This document shows positions 42,710-51,840 of a DNA stretch of 64,000 nucleotides, in pieces. The stretch is taken from the NCBI GenBank assembly GCA_024234165.1, contig JACKOP010000001.1, positions 1,178,001 through 1,242,000 on the forward strand. The letters run 5' to 3'. The DNA comes from Pseudomonadales bacterium (GTDB lineage Bacteria > Pseudomonadota > Gammaproteobacteria > Pseudomonadales > UBA5518). Under the pieces are notes generated by a model. The model searched no databases. It saw nothing but the letters and a program-made list of their open reading frames with translations, and was not told the origin of the DNA. Each line of letters begins with the position of its first letter. Position 1 is the first letter of the stretch. Position numbers and translations under genes: made by a program.

Positions 42710-43708
42710 GATCACGATGTTGCGATATTCCGCCGGACCGTGGTCGCCCTGCAGGAAGACCGGCCCCGGAGCCCCCTCATTGCTGTCGAGTGCACCGCCG
42801 GTGATCCCGGGGATGATCTGATCGACGATGATCGCCCTGCCGTTGAGCACGACCGTGATGCGACGCCCGATCAGCGTTATGTCGTACGACTGCCACTCGC
42901 CTGGACCGAGCGAGGCAAGCTCGTTGGGGACGAGATGCCCGTAGACAGCTCCGAGCCCATCGATTTTCGGCTCGTCGCCCGGCGTATCCTCGATCTGCAC
43001 TTCATGGCGACCGCGCAGAAAGATCCCGCTGTTGCCGCCCGGGTGATAGCGGAATTCGACGTGGAGCTTGAAGTCGGTGAACAGGCCTTCCGTAATGAGA
43101 CCGGCACCCGCTGCGTCGTTGCGCAGCACCCCGCTGGCGGCTTCCCAATGATTTGCACCCTGCCCGACCGTCTTCCAACCGGAAAGATCCTTGCCGTTGA
43201 ACAGCGCGACCGCAGCCCCCCATGTCGGAGGTGTCGTACGCAGCAGGCGCGGAGCACGCTCGCCCTTGAAGGTCTGCCGCCATCCGCTGGCGGTGGCGAT
43301 GGCTCCCGAAATCGAATCACCCTGCAGCCGCCCCGTCACGGTGGTTTCACCCTCTGCATCATCCCACTGCGGCGGGATGCTGAACGTGAAGCTCCCGGCC
43401 GCCTCGTCGTATTCGATCTCGGCGACCGGGCGCGTGCTTCCGACCATGTTCACGAAAGCGCCCACCAGGGTGCTGCGCCCCGAGCGCCGCACCTCGAGCC
43501 AGGCAGCGGTGTTGTGATGATAGCCGGGCTCATCCACGACGATATCCCATCGTCCCACCAACGAAGACCGTAACGGCTGTACCGGGGCGTCCGCTGCCGT
43601 AACCGAAGGGAGCGTCACGCTCGCCACGGCGAGGCAGGCGGCGACAAAGAACATGGCGATGGCGGACATGAAAGAGAAGATCCGGGAGTGGCGACGCCGT
43701 CGAATCAT
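42695..43708 (-). CDS. Exported DUF1080 (3-keto-disaccharide hydrolase domain) protein
   Basis: 337 residues. A signal region (basic RRRRHSRI then hydrophobic, cut near TAADA at 38-42), an N-terminal beta domain (about 45-150), and a DUF1080/3-keto-disac_hyd lectin-like domain (VALFNGKDLSGWKTV to the C-terminus), with the RYHPGGNSGIFLRG segment typical of the family. Such enzymes cleave 3-keto-glycosides. Divergent from the ThuA/GMC group, fitting a 3-keto-glycoside pathway. The start is uncertain: ATG 43708 is chosen, ATG 43669 starts nearer the hydrophobic core. Confidence 0.82.
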   Translation of the reverse strand: MIRRRRHSRIFSFMSAIAMFFVAACLAVASVTLPSVTAADAPVQPLRSSLVGRWDIVVDEPGYHHNTAAWLEVRRSGRSTLVGAFVNMVGSTRPVAEIEYDEAAGSFTFSIPPQWDDAEGETTVTGRLQGDSISGAIATASGWRQTFKGERAPRLLRTTPPTWGAAVALFNGKDLSGWKTVGQGANHWEAASGVLRNDAAGAGLITEGLFTDFKLHVEFRYHPGGNSGIFLRGRHEVQIEDTPGDEPKIDGLGAVYGHLVPNELASLGPGEWQSYDITLIGRRITVVLNGRAIIVDQIIPGITGGALDSNEGAPGPVFLQGDHGPAEYRNIVITPAQ

Positions 43709-43766
43709 AGCGCCGAATCGCCGCGGGAGCATGCTCGCTCCGGGGATGACTGCCGATTGTGTTACC

Positions 43767-43780
43767 CTGCCGACCGGCAG
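43767..43780. promoter_or_regulatory. Palindrome CTGCCGACCGGCAG between DUF1080 and ThuA genes
   Basis: Arms CTGCCG / CGGCAG around AC in the 112-base divergent gap, 41-54 bases before the ThuA start. A candidate operator for both genes; no local regulator is seen. Confidence 0.35.
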
Positions 43781-43820
43781 TGACGAGCGTCGGCTGTGCA
43801 ATGGTCCGGGGAGCATCAAG

Positions 43821-44723
43821 ATGGCGACGAAACGTCGACACTGGCTGCAATGGGTGTTGCTCACGTTACTCGTATTGCTCGGTCTGGCTGCGATGGCGGC
43901 GCTGCTGTTCCTGCGCGGGATCGGTTTTCTGCGCGCTCCGGTCTATGAAACCGATCGTCCACGTTTGCCCCTCGAGCACCACCCTTCGGTACTCGTGTTC
44001 TCCAAGACCAACGCTTTCATCCACAAGGACGCGATCCCTGCCGCGAAGGAGTTGCTTGCGCTCATGGGCGAGGAACAAGGCTGGGGTGTATTCCAGACCG
44101 ACGGTGGCGGTGTCTTCAACAGGGACGATCTTGCCCGATTCGACGTCGTGGTCTGGAACAACGTCACCGGCGATGTGCTGACTCCGGCGCAACGCGAGGC
44201 TTTTGCAAGCTGGCTACAGTCAGGTGGCGGCTTCGTGGGCTTGCACGCGGCGGGAGACAGCAGCCACAAACACTGGCCGTGGTATCACGACACCGTGATT
44301 CGCGCACAGTTCATCGGGCATCCGACCAATCCACAGTTTCAGCAGGCGACAGTACGAATCGAGCAGCCTGCGGATCCGATCGTCGGCACACTCGGCCCTG
44401 CATGGCAGCGCACCGACGAGTGGTATTCCTTTGCGCAAAGTCCGCGGGCACCGGATCTCCGGGTTCTTGCGACACTGGACGAGGCGAGCTACGTGCCACG
44501 CGGACTTTTCGGCGCATCACTCGCGATGGGGGCGGATCATCCAGTCATCTGGAAACATTGCGCCGGAGCTGGACGCGTGTTCTATTCTGCGCTCGGTCAC
44601 ACCGCCGACAGCTATGCAGAGCCTGCATATCGTGAAATCCTTGTGCGTGCGATCCGGTGGGCCGGGAGGATGAATACGGCAGACAGGCAACCAGCAGATC
44701 CGCTGCCCTGTGAAACGTCCTGA
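43821..44723 (+). CDS. ThuA-like domain protein, membrane-anchored
   Basis: 300 residues. One N-terminal transmembrane helix (about 12-32), then a ThuA/glutamine-amidotransferase-like fold: VLVFSKTNAFIHKDAIPAA, the VVWNNVTGDVLTPAQREAF segment, GGGFVGLHAAGDSS, and HPVIWKHCAGAGRVFYSALGH, each under 20 residues. ThuA domains occur in sugar oxidation and disaccharide pathways. GGGGAG lies seven bases before the ATG. It heads the plus-strand group of four genes (17-base gap to the next). Reaction unknown. Confidence 0.85.
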   Translation: MATKRRHWLQWVLLTLLVLLGLAAMAALLFLRGIGFLRAPVYETDRPRLPLEHHPSVLVFSKTNAFIHKDAIPAAKELLALMGEEQGWGVFQTDGGGVFNRDDLARFDVVVWNNVTGDVLTPAQREAFASWLQSGGGFVGLHAAGDSSHKHWPWYHDTVIRAQFIGHPTNPQFQQATVRIEQPADPIVGTLGPAWQRTDEWYSFAQSPRAPDLRVLATLDEASYVPRGLFGASLAMGADHPVIWKHCAGAGRVFYSALGHTADSYAEPAYREILVRAIRWAGRMNTADRQPADPLPCETS

Positions 44724-44739
44724 ATATCGGGAGAGCACC

Positions 44740-45351
44740 ATGACCTACATGAACCGACGAGACCTGCTCCAGCTTGCGTGTGCGGCGATGGGTGGCAGCC
44801 TGTTCAGTTCAGCCTCATTCCGTGTACTGGCGGGTGATGCACCCACTCGCACCGCTTCGCACCCGCTCTTCGATAGCCCGACGCGCTCCCTGGTTGCCGA
44901 ACTCACGGACATGATCATCCCGGCTACCGATACTCCCGGCGCAATCGTGGCGGGCGTGCCCGACTTCGTCGAAATGATGGTTGCCGACTGGTACACAGGC
45001 ACTGAGCGGCGGATTTTCCTCGATGGCATCGCTGCGCTCGATGCCTACTGTCGTCAGACTTTTGCTGCTCCCTTCTTGCAATGCTCCGGGGAACAACGCA
45101 CCTCCGCGTTGCAGCACGCAGAACAGCAGGCACTTGCTTACAAAAGCCCGCTACCTGGCGGGGTTTTCGGCGCGATGAGCAAGCTGGTCGACGAGCAGAC
45201 ACCGTTCTTCACGAAGCTCAAGGAATTGACCGTACTCGGCTATTACAGCTCCGAGGTCGGTGCGACGCAGGAACTTGCGTATAACCCCATGCCGATGCGC
45301 TACGACGGCGACTATGACTACGCGCAAACTGGCCGTCAGTGGAGGTTCTGA
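44740..45351 (+). CDS. Gluconate 2-dehydrogenase subunit 3-like protein, Tat-type signal
   Basis: 203 residues. The N-terminus NRRDLLQLACAAMG is a twin-arginine signal. The body fits the gluconate_2-dh3 family: TDMIIPATDTPGAIVAGVPDF, in part, and a C-terminal GYYSSEVG segment. These small subunits accompany a GMC flavoprotein as export or assembly partners; the GMC gene follows four bases later. Two close ATGs (44740, 44749); the first has GGGAG seven bases upstream. Confidence 0.88.
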   Translation: MTYMNRRDLLQLACAAMGGSLFSSASFRVLAGDAPTRTASHPLFDSPTRSLVAELTDMIIPATDTPGAIVAGVPDFVEMMVADWYTGTERRIFLDGIAALDAYCRQTFAAPFLQCSGEQRTSALQHAEQQALAYKSPLPGGVFGAMSKLVDEQTPFFTKLKELTVLGYYSSEVGATQELAYNPMPMRYDGDYDYAQTGRQWRF

Positions 45352-45355
45352 ATCC

Positions 45356-47062
45356 ATGAAGTACGACTTCGATGCAATCGTAGTGGGTTCCGGTGTAACC
45401 GGAGGCTGGGCGGCGAAGGAACTGACTGCACGAGGTTTACGCACGCTGGTGCTGGAGCGTGGTCGCCCGCTGCAACATGGAAGCGGCTACATCACGGAAC
45501 ACGTACCTCCCTGGGAAGTTCCGTTCGGTGGCAAGCCCGTTCGTGATCTCTATGAACGCGAGTATCCGGTACAGAGTCGGAGTTACGCGTTCGACGAAAC
45601 CACCCGGCATTTCTGGCTGAAGGACACCGAACAGCCCTACGTTCACGCCAACGATGCACCGTTCAACTGGTTCCGTGCGGGAGTCGTGGGCGGCAAGTCA
45701 CTGCTGTGGTCCCGACAGGTCTACCGCTGGAGCGACCTCGACTTCGAGGCCAACGCTCGCGACGGGCACGGTGTGGACTGGCCCATCCGCTACCGGGACC
45801 TCGCACCCTGGTACGAACATGTGGAACGTTTCATCGGCGTGAGTGGCCAGGCACTCGGCCTGGCGCATCTCCCGGACAGCGTGTTTCAGCCTCCGATGGA
45901 GATGAATGTGGTCGAGAAGGCCATAAGGCAGCGAATCGAAACCACATTTCCCGGTCGGCACATGACGATCGGACGCACGGCGAATCTTACCGAACACCTG
46001 GGCGATCGCGCGGCCTGTCACTATTGCGGCATATGCCGGCGTGGCTGTTCGACCGGTGCCTACTTCAGCAGCCTGAGTTCGACCCTGCCGGCTGCCCGCA
46101 AGACCGGCTTGCTGGAACTGCGCGCAAACAGCGTGGTCGAGGCGCTCGACTATGATCCGCAGACAAAACGTGTCACCGGTGTCAAAACCATAGACTCGAC
46201 CACGCGAGAGCGACAGCGGTTCACCTCGAAACTGGTGTTCGTATGCGCCTCCACGATCGGAAGTCTGCAGATACTCCTCAATTCGCGCTCGGACAGTTTC
46301 CCCGACGGTATCGCAAACCGCAGCGGCATGCTGGGTCGCTATGTGATGGATCACCAGGACGGGGGAATTGCCTTCGGCACGACATCCCAATTCAACGGCA
46401 AGTATTACTATGGGGACCGCCCCAACGGGATTTATATCCCCCGCTTCCGTAACCTCGACCCGAACCAGCCCGACAGGGATTTCTTGCGTGGCTATGGATA
46501 TCAGGGTATGGCCTTCCCGCTCGAGGGACGTTTCGTTGCCAGCCGCATTCCCGGTTTCGGTGCCACATTCAAGCAGGCACTACGCGCTGCACCGACGTGG
46601 GGTTTTCTGATCGGAGCCTTCACCGAGTGCCTGCCTTACCCCGACAACCAGGTGTCGCTGGACTCCGACCGTCTGGACCCCTACGGAATTCCGCAAGTAC
46701 GCTTCAACGTCCGCTTCCGGGACAATGAAGCAAAGCTCAGCGCAGATTCGGTTACCGAGGCAAGAGCCATGCTTGAAGCCGCCGGCCTGCAGAACGTGCT
46801 TGCGATCACTCAGCCTGCGGTACCTGGCAACGCCATCCACGAAATGGGCGGTGCCTGCATGGGGCACGACCCAGCGACCTCCGTGCTGAACGGTTGGAAC
46901 CAGGCACACGACGTGCCGAATCTGTACGTCACGGACGGGGCCAGCATGAGCTCCTGCGGTGTCGTGAACCCCTCATTGACATTCATGGCGTTGACGGCAC
47001 GCGCGGTGAACCATGCCGTCGACGGTCTCCAGCGCGATGCTGGCGCCAGGAGCGAGACGTGA
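45356..47062 (+). CDS. GMC oxidoreductase, probable large subunit of a glycoside 3-dehydrogenase
   Basis: 568 residues. FAD-binding GSGVTGGWAAKEL (about 11-23), the flavin-loop VVGGKSLLW segment, a Cys-rich HYCGICRRGCSTG stretch, and the C-terminal active-site region with HEMGGACMG and NPSLTFMAL, which keep the GMC His and Asn. With the Tat-type subunit upstream it likely oxidises a sugar hydroxyl in the periplasm. In related operons the sugar is oxidised at C3, before DUF1080 or TIM-barrel enzymes act. GGAGG is ten bases before the ATG. The electron acceptor (cytochrome c subunit) is not beside it. Confidence 0.9.
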   Translation: MKYDFDAIVVGSGVTGGWAAKELTARGLRTLVLERGRPLQHGSGYITEHVPPWEVPFGGKPVRDLYEREYPVQSRSYAFDETTRHFWLKDTEQPYVHANDAPFNWFRAGVVGGKSLLWSRQVYRWSDLDFEANARDGHGVDWPIRYRDLAPWYEHVERFIGVSGQALGLAHLPDSVFQPPMEMNVVEKAIRQRIETTFPGRHMTIGRTANLTEHLGDRAACHYCGICRRGCSTGAYFSSLSSTLPAARKTGLLELRANSVVEALDYDPQTKRVTGVKTIDSTTRERQRFTSKLVFVCASTIGSLQILLNSRSDSFPDGIANRSGMLGRYVMDHQDGGIAFGTTSQFNGKYYYGDRPNGIYIPRFRNLDPNQPDRDFLRGYGYQGMAFPLEGRFVASRIPGFGATFKQALRAAPTWGFLIGAFTECLPYPDNQVSLDSDRLDPYGIPQVRFNVRFRDNEAKLSADSVTEARAMLEAAGLQNVLAITQPAVPGNAIHEMGGACMGHDPATSVLNGWNQAHDVPNLYVTDGASMSSCGVVNPSLTFMALTARAVNHAVDGLQRDAGARSET

Positions 47063-47979
47063 TCCAGGGTCTGACAAGGCGTGGTGTTCTGATGGCTGGT
47101 CTGGGAGCTGCATTGATGCCTCTGCCTGGATGGGTCAACCGCGCACGCGCATCGGTCGGTAACGATCTCGTCATCGGTGTCCAGCTTTATATGTTGCGAG
47201 AACTTCTCGCACAGGATTTCAACGGCACCCTGGCCGCCGTTGCACGGACAGGCATTCACCACGTCGAGTTCGCCGGTTTCCATGATCGTCGCGCAACCGA
47301 TCTTGCCGGAACATTGAAGGCGAACGACCTGATTGCCGTCAGTGCACATGCCGTTCGCGCGGAAATGACCGATGACGAGCTGGGTGCAACGATTGATTTC
47401 TGTGCGGAACTGGGTGTTCGTTACATCTGTGCTGCAGCACCATTGATGCGCCATCTGCAGTGGCCGGTCGTATCGATGGCCCAGGCAATCGAGGCTGCGC
47501 GCAAGGTGACACTGGACGATATTCGCGAGAGCGCAGACCGGTTCAATCGTATCGGCGAACAGGTTCAGGCCGCAGGCATGCAGTTTGCCTACCACACGCA
47601 CGGCATGGATTTTCGCCGCTATGGCGATACGCTCGGATTCGACGAGATGATGCAACGCACCGATCCGGGACGGGTTGTCTTCGAAATCGACATCGGCAAC
47701 GCGATTTCTGCAGGGGCTGATCCGATGCCGTATCTTCAGCGCTTTCCTGACCGCTTCAAGCTCGTCCACGTCAAGGACTGGCCAAAAGGAACGACGTGGG
47801 ACGACAACACGATGCCACGCTCGGCCCCATTGGGTGAGGGCATCATCGATTGGATGAAAACGCTACGTGCCTGCACGGCAGCGGGCATCGACACCTGTTT
47901 CATCGAACAGGAGAGCATTCCTGCCCCGGATGTGATCGCAGCCCTCCGGCAGGATCATGAATTCCTGCGTGCACTTTGA
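47059..47979 (+). CDS. Exported sugar-phosphate isomerase/epimerase-like TIM-barrel protein
   Basis: 306 residues. GTG start overlaps the GMC stop (GTGA). A Tat-like signal LTRRGVLMAGLGAALMPLPG is followed by an AP-endonuclease-2-type TIM barrel: VGVQLYMLRELL, FAYHTHGMDF (metal His), VVFEIDIGNAI, FKLVHVKDWPKG and DTCFIEQES, with the metal-binding Glu, Asp and His residues. This family includes sugar epimerases and 3-keto-glycoside eliminases or isomerases. As last gene of the ThuA/GMC group it likely acts on the oxidised sugar. Confidence 0.88.
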   Translation: MIQGLTRRGVLMAGLGAALMPLPGWVNRARASVGNDLVIGVQLYMLRELLAQDFNGTLAAVARTGIHHVEFAGFHDRRATDLAGTLKANDLIAVSAHAVRAEMTDDELGATIDFCAELGVRYICAAAPLMRHLQWPVVSMAQAIEAARKVTLDDIRESADRFNRIGEQVQAAGMQFAYHTHGMDFRRYGDTLGFDEMMQRTDPGRVVFEIDIGNAISAGADPMPYLQRFPDRFKLVHVKDWPKGTTWDDNTMPRSAPLGEGIIDWMKTLRACTAAGIDTCFIEQESIPAPDVIAALRQDHEFLRAL

Positions 47980-47982
47980 TGC

Positions 47983-49182
47983 CTACTTCGCTCCCCCGGT
48001 TGCGGTGAGCTGCGCGCCGTCGAGATGACGGTCGAAGAAATCGACCATCACCCTGAACGCTTCTTCCGATTCCGGCAGATCGACGTCGGCAAAAAAGAAA
48101 TGCTGCAGCCCGTCCCACACATGCAGGTCGGCATCGACGCCGGCCTTCACCAGTTGCCGGTGGGTATGAAGTGCAGAACTCATCGCCATGTCCCGCGTAG
48201 CCGTCACGAGCAGCGTGGGCGGAAACTTCGCAAGCACCGCAGGATGATCGACCGGTGATACCAGCGGGTCGTGTACATCCGCCGCTTCAAAGTAGGCGAG
48301 GCGTGTCAAGGCATCCGCCGCACCCGGCGGAGGTACCGGGCGACCATTGAGCGCAGCCGCCGTGTAGCCCGAATCGCCGTCACCGAGATGCCCTGCCGAA
48401 GCGCAGGATATTTCGACCGCACCCGGCGTCGGCAATCCTTCCTTCTGGAACCAGGCCAGAGCCTGCGCTGCCAGCAACCCCCCGGCTGAACAGCCGAAGA
48501 TCCCGATGTGTCCAGGACTGTAGGTTTTCAGCAGCTCACGGTAGACGATCGCCACGTCTTCGCTGGCCGCCGGAAATCGATGCTCCGGACCCTGGCGGTA
48601 ATCGACTGCCACGACCCGGTATCCTCCCAGCCCCGCTACCGGAATCGACTCGAGTTGGCCGTTGCTGCGGGCGCCCATGGTGAAACCGCCCCCGTGCAGG
48701 TTGATCAGGACGCGGTCTTGCCTTTGCGCCGTAACGCCGGTGGCAGGCGTGATCACCTCCGTGTACACCCCGTTGATGGTGCGCGGTTCGATGGCAACTG
48801 CAAAGCGCTGCCTCGCCTTCGCGATCAGCGGCGCCAGATAGTGTTCGTCGAGGATGCGCCGCTGCTCGGCAATCGGCAGCCCTTGCATGCGTGCCACCGG
48901 TGAGGCGTAAAAGGCCGGTGAATGCTCATGAAGATAGGCGTTGCGGGCTGCCTCGCTCGCGAAGACCGAAAAAGGTGCAGCAAACGCAGGGATCTGTACC
49001 GTTGCATCAGCGGTGACGACCGGAAGTGCGGGTCTCGTTGCACCCGCAGCAGACTGCGGTGCTGCAACAGACGGCGGCGCCTGCGTGGATTCGCTGGATC
49101 CATCCCCCGCCACGACCACACCTCCTGTCGAGATCATCATCACCGTCAATGCCAGCAACGGTCTTCTGAGCAAGTTCGTCAT
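47983..49182 (-). CDS. Exported alpha/beta hydrolase (hormone-sensitive-lipase-like)
   Basis: 399 residues. Signal or anchor at 1-25 (MTNLLRRPLLALTVMMIS), a linker rich in Ser, Ala and Pro, then the hydrolase fold: oxyanion HGGGF (INLHGGGF), nucleophile GCSAGG, an acidic residue in TATRDMAM, and His in LQHFFF. It cleaves an ester, possibly acetyl or acyl groups of an imported compound. The ATG at 49182 is the preferred start. Last gene of a minus-strand unit after a TonB receptor; convergent with the TIM-barrel gene, three bases apart. Confidence 0.87.
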   Translation of the reverse strand: MTNLLRRPLLALTVMMISTGGVVVAGDGSSESTQAPPSVAAPQSAAGATRPALPVVTADATVQIPAFAAPFSVFASEAARNAYLHEHSPAFYASPVARMQGLPIAEQRRILDEHYLAPLIAKARQRFAVAIEPRTINGVYTEVITPATGVTAQRQDRVLINLHGGGFTMGARSNGQLESIPVAGLGGYRVVAVDYRQGPEHRFPAASEDVAIVYRELLKTYSPGHIGIFGCSAGGLLAAQALAWFQKEGLPTPGAVEISCASAGHLGDGDSGYTAAALNGRPVPPPGAADALTRLAYFEAADVHDPLVSPVDHPAVLAKFPPTLLVTATRDMAMSSALHTHRQLVKAGVDADLHVWDGLQHFFFADVDLPESEEAFRVMVDFFDRHLDGAQLTATGGAK

Positions 49183-49269
49183 ATCCTTCTTCCGATACCT
49201 GGACGCAGAATCATGCGGCGCCGTTTCCAACACTCGGTGCACATGTCCGTCTGTCTGGAACGGCCATCT

Positions 49270-51633
49270 TCAATGAGCATATGCCACCGACAGCGCCCAC
49301 GTGCGCGGCATGTTGTAAGCACCCGTCAGGAAGGGGCCAACCTTGTACGTACTGGTCAGCACCCGTTCATCGTCCAGGTTGCGTCCCTCGAGCGCCACTC
49401 GCCATTTTTCGCTCGGCGAATTCCACGCGGCCGACGCGTTCCAGATCTCATGCGACTTCTGTACCTGGACCTGACTGAGCGGGTCGCGCAGGTCGATCGG
49501 CGAGTTTGTGAACGATTCGTCGCGATGCGCAACATCGACACCGAGCGTGATGCGGCCCATGTCACCAACGGTGAACCCGTACTGGACACGAGCCTGGGCG
49601 GTCCATTCGGGTGAAAAACCGATGGCTGTATAACGGCCGATATCGATTGGATTGCCTGCTGCATCCCGTGTCGGATAGGAGTTGACCTTGGTATCGAGGT
49701 AGCCCACGTTCAAGGCCAGCAAGAGGTCGCTCAACGGCGCCCAGGTCATCTCGATCTCGCCGCCCTGGGTCTTCATCTTCCCCACGTTGCTGTTGACGGC
49801 CGAGAGGGTATTGTTCACCAGCGCAATGACTGAAAGCTGCTTGTCCGTGTAGTCGTTGTAGAACAACTCGGCGTTCACGCGGAAGTTTCCGCCCAGGGTC
49901 GTCTTGAGCCCGAGGGTATAGGACTCCACGGTCTCGGGCGCGTATTTGGCGGCAATGCCCGCACCAGTCGAGTTATAGCCACCCGTCTTGAAGCCCGTGG
50001 AGTACCCTGCGTAGATCAGAAGATCATCGCCTGCAAACCAACTGAGCTTGGCGCTCGGCGTGAATTCGGACCACGTGCCTCCGCCGCGCAAGGTATTGAT
50101 CGTGGACTGCTGGAAGAAGCGGGAATTGGCGACCCAACCGCCAAACATCGGGCTGGCTTCGGCTGCAACCTCTTGCCCCGGCGCCACCGCCACAATGGCG
50201 CTTGCAGGGAACCCTTGCAGACGCGCAAGCGCATACCACCCGTTGTCGACACGATCCATCTGGTCGATTTCTTTCTTGTCGGTGGTGTAACGTCCACCAA
50301 GCGAGAGTTGCCATTTCTCCACGAAATTCCAGTCGACCGATGCGTAAACCGACTCGGACTTCAGGGTTTCCTCATTCTCGAAGACTGTCCGGTAGTACAT
50401 CTGCACCGCCCGCAGTCGCGGATACTGGGGATTGTCGGTCAAGCTTTCCTGCGTCGCATCGAGAAAATAGGCACCAAGCACCGCATTTACGTCGTCGCCG
50501 CTGTAATTGAGCTGCAGTTCCTGGCTGTAGTCGTCGGCGTTGCGCGGCACGATGGTCGTAATGAACTGCTGCGAACTGCCGTCGAAATCGAATACCTGCA
50601 CGTTGTCGACCGAGCGCACCGCAGTCACCGACTTGAGCCGCCACCGATCAAGAATGTCCCACTCGACCGTGAGCGCGAACGTCTTGGTCTCGATCTCGTA
50701 CTTGTCAAACGCAGCACCAAGCTCCGTATTGACCACGTCGATGCCGGATGGAATGGATATGTCGTTCGGCGTGCTGACGAGTCCGATGCCCGGCCCGAGG
50801 AACCGGTTTGCTCCGCTGATCACAAAGTCGATTCCAGTGAGCTGGGCAGCATTTACAGCCACCCGCTTGGGTATGCGCGGCTGGGAACTGTCCTTGCTGT
50901 AGTCAGCCGTCAGGTAGGCGCTGAGGTTGTCGCTGAACCTCGCCAGCAGACCGGCACGATACCCGCGGAAATCACCATCCCAGAATCTTCTGCCATCGAA
51001 GGCGTTGCGCTGGATACCGTCCTGTCGTTTGACGATGACACCGACGGTGCCGTACAGGCGGTCAGCAACCAGGGGGCCGGAGGCACTCCCCCTGATTTGC
51101 CCGAGGTCAAACTCGCCGATCTTCACCTGTGCGTCCGCCTGGAACTCATCGCCAGGACGGCGTGTGACGTACTTGATTGCACCGCCTATCGTGTTGCGTC
51201 CGTACAGATGCCCTTGGGGGCCCTTCAGTACCTCGATGCGCTCGATGTCGTAGGTCTCGATGAGCGCTCCGGTGGTGCGGTTGAGATATATGTCGTCGAT
51301 GTAGATACCAATGCCCTGGTCGAAGCCAGGGTCGTTGCCGATGCCACGCACAAACACCGAAACAGATCCGGCGACCAGACCACCGGTGTCGCTGATCGTG
51401 ATGTTCGGCGTCATGCGTTCGAGGTCCGTGATGTTGGCGATCTGGGCCGCCTCGAGCTGCTCCGCATTGAAAGCGGTAACAGCCATCGGGACGTGCTGCA
51501 GACTTTCATCGCGCTTGCGCGCGGTGACGACGATCTCGTCCAGCATTGCGCCTTCGGCTGCCAGCGTCGGCAATGCTGCAGGCAACAGCGTCGCCGACGC
51601 AAAGATTGCACCAGTACGGAGTACACGTTTCAT
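49270..51633 (-). CDS. TonB-dependent outer-membrane receptor
   Basis: 787 residues. Signal peptide MKRVLRTGAIFASATLL (about 1-25), TonB-box-like MLDEIVVTARKRDESLQ, plug domain with LKGPQGHLYGRNTIGGAI in the place of the usual LRGPQGTLYGRN motif, and a barrel ending WALSVAYAH, without the usual terminal Phe. ATG at 51633 has AGGA seven bases upstream. It lies among an alpha/beta hydrolase, a nucleoside hydrolase, a cupin and a GMC gene on the same strand. The KGPQGHLYG variant sets it apart from the other three receptors, so a different ligand is likely. Confidence 0.93.
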   Translation of the reverse strand: MKRVLRTGAIFASATLLPAALPTLAAEGAMLDEIVVTARKRDESLQHVPMAVTAFNAEQLEAAQIANITDLERMTPNITISDTGGLVAGSVSVFVRGIGNDPGFDQGIGIYIDDIYLNRTTGALIETYDIERIEVLKGPQGHLYGRNTIGGAIKYVTRRPGDEFQADAQVKIGEFDLGQIRGSASGPLVADRLYGTVGVIVKRQDGIQRNAFDGRRFWDGDFRGYRAGLLARFSDNLSAYLTADYSKDSSQPRIPKRVAVNAAQLTGIDFVISGANRFLGPGIGLVSTPNDISIPSGIDVVNTELGAAFDKYEIETKTFALTVEWDILDRWRLKSVTAVRSVDNVQVFDFDGSSQQFITTIVPRNADDYSQELQLNYSGDDVNAVLGAYFLDATQESLTDNPQYPRLRAVQMYYRTVFENEETLKSESVYASVDWNFVEKWQLSLGGRYTTDKKEIDQMDRVDNGWYALARLQGFPASAIVAVAPGQEVAAEASPMFGGWVANSRFFQQSTINTLRGGGTWSEFTPSAKLSWFAGDDLLIYAGYSTGFKTGGYNSTGAGIAAKYAPETVESYTLGLKTTLGGNFRVNAELFYNDYTDKQLSVIALVNNTLSAVNSNVGKMKTQGGEIEMTWAPLSDLLLALNVGYLDTKVNSYPTRDAAGNPIDIGRYTAIGFSPEWTAQARVQYGFTVGDMGRITLGVDVAHRDESFTNSPIDLRDPLSQVQVQKSHEIWNASAAWNSPSEKWRVALEGRNLDDERVLTSTYKVGPFLTGAYNMPRTWALSVAYAH

Positions 51634-51840
51634 GGGATGTTCCTGACGTGGAGGTCGTATCGCAAAGCCACGCATGGCCGCAGCGCTCCGACCCGGTTGT
51701 TCTTATTCAGCCCGCACCGCAATGGGGTGGCACGAGCCCGCGCAACGTAGCGCAGTGCGGTCGTTCGTGTCCACAGCTTTCTTGCACGGTTTTCCTGCCG
51801 AACCGGCCTGTACGGCACGACGCCTCGGCCACCCGGGCCC

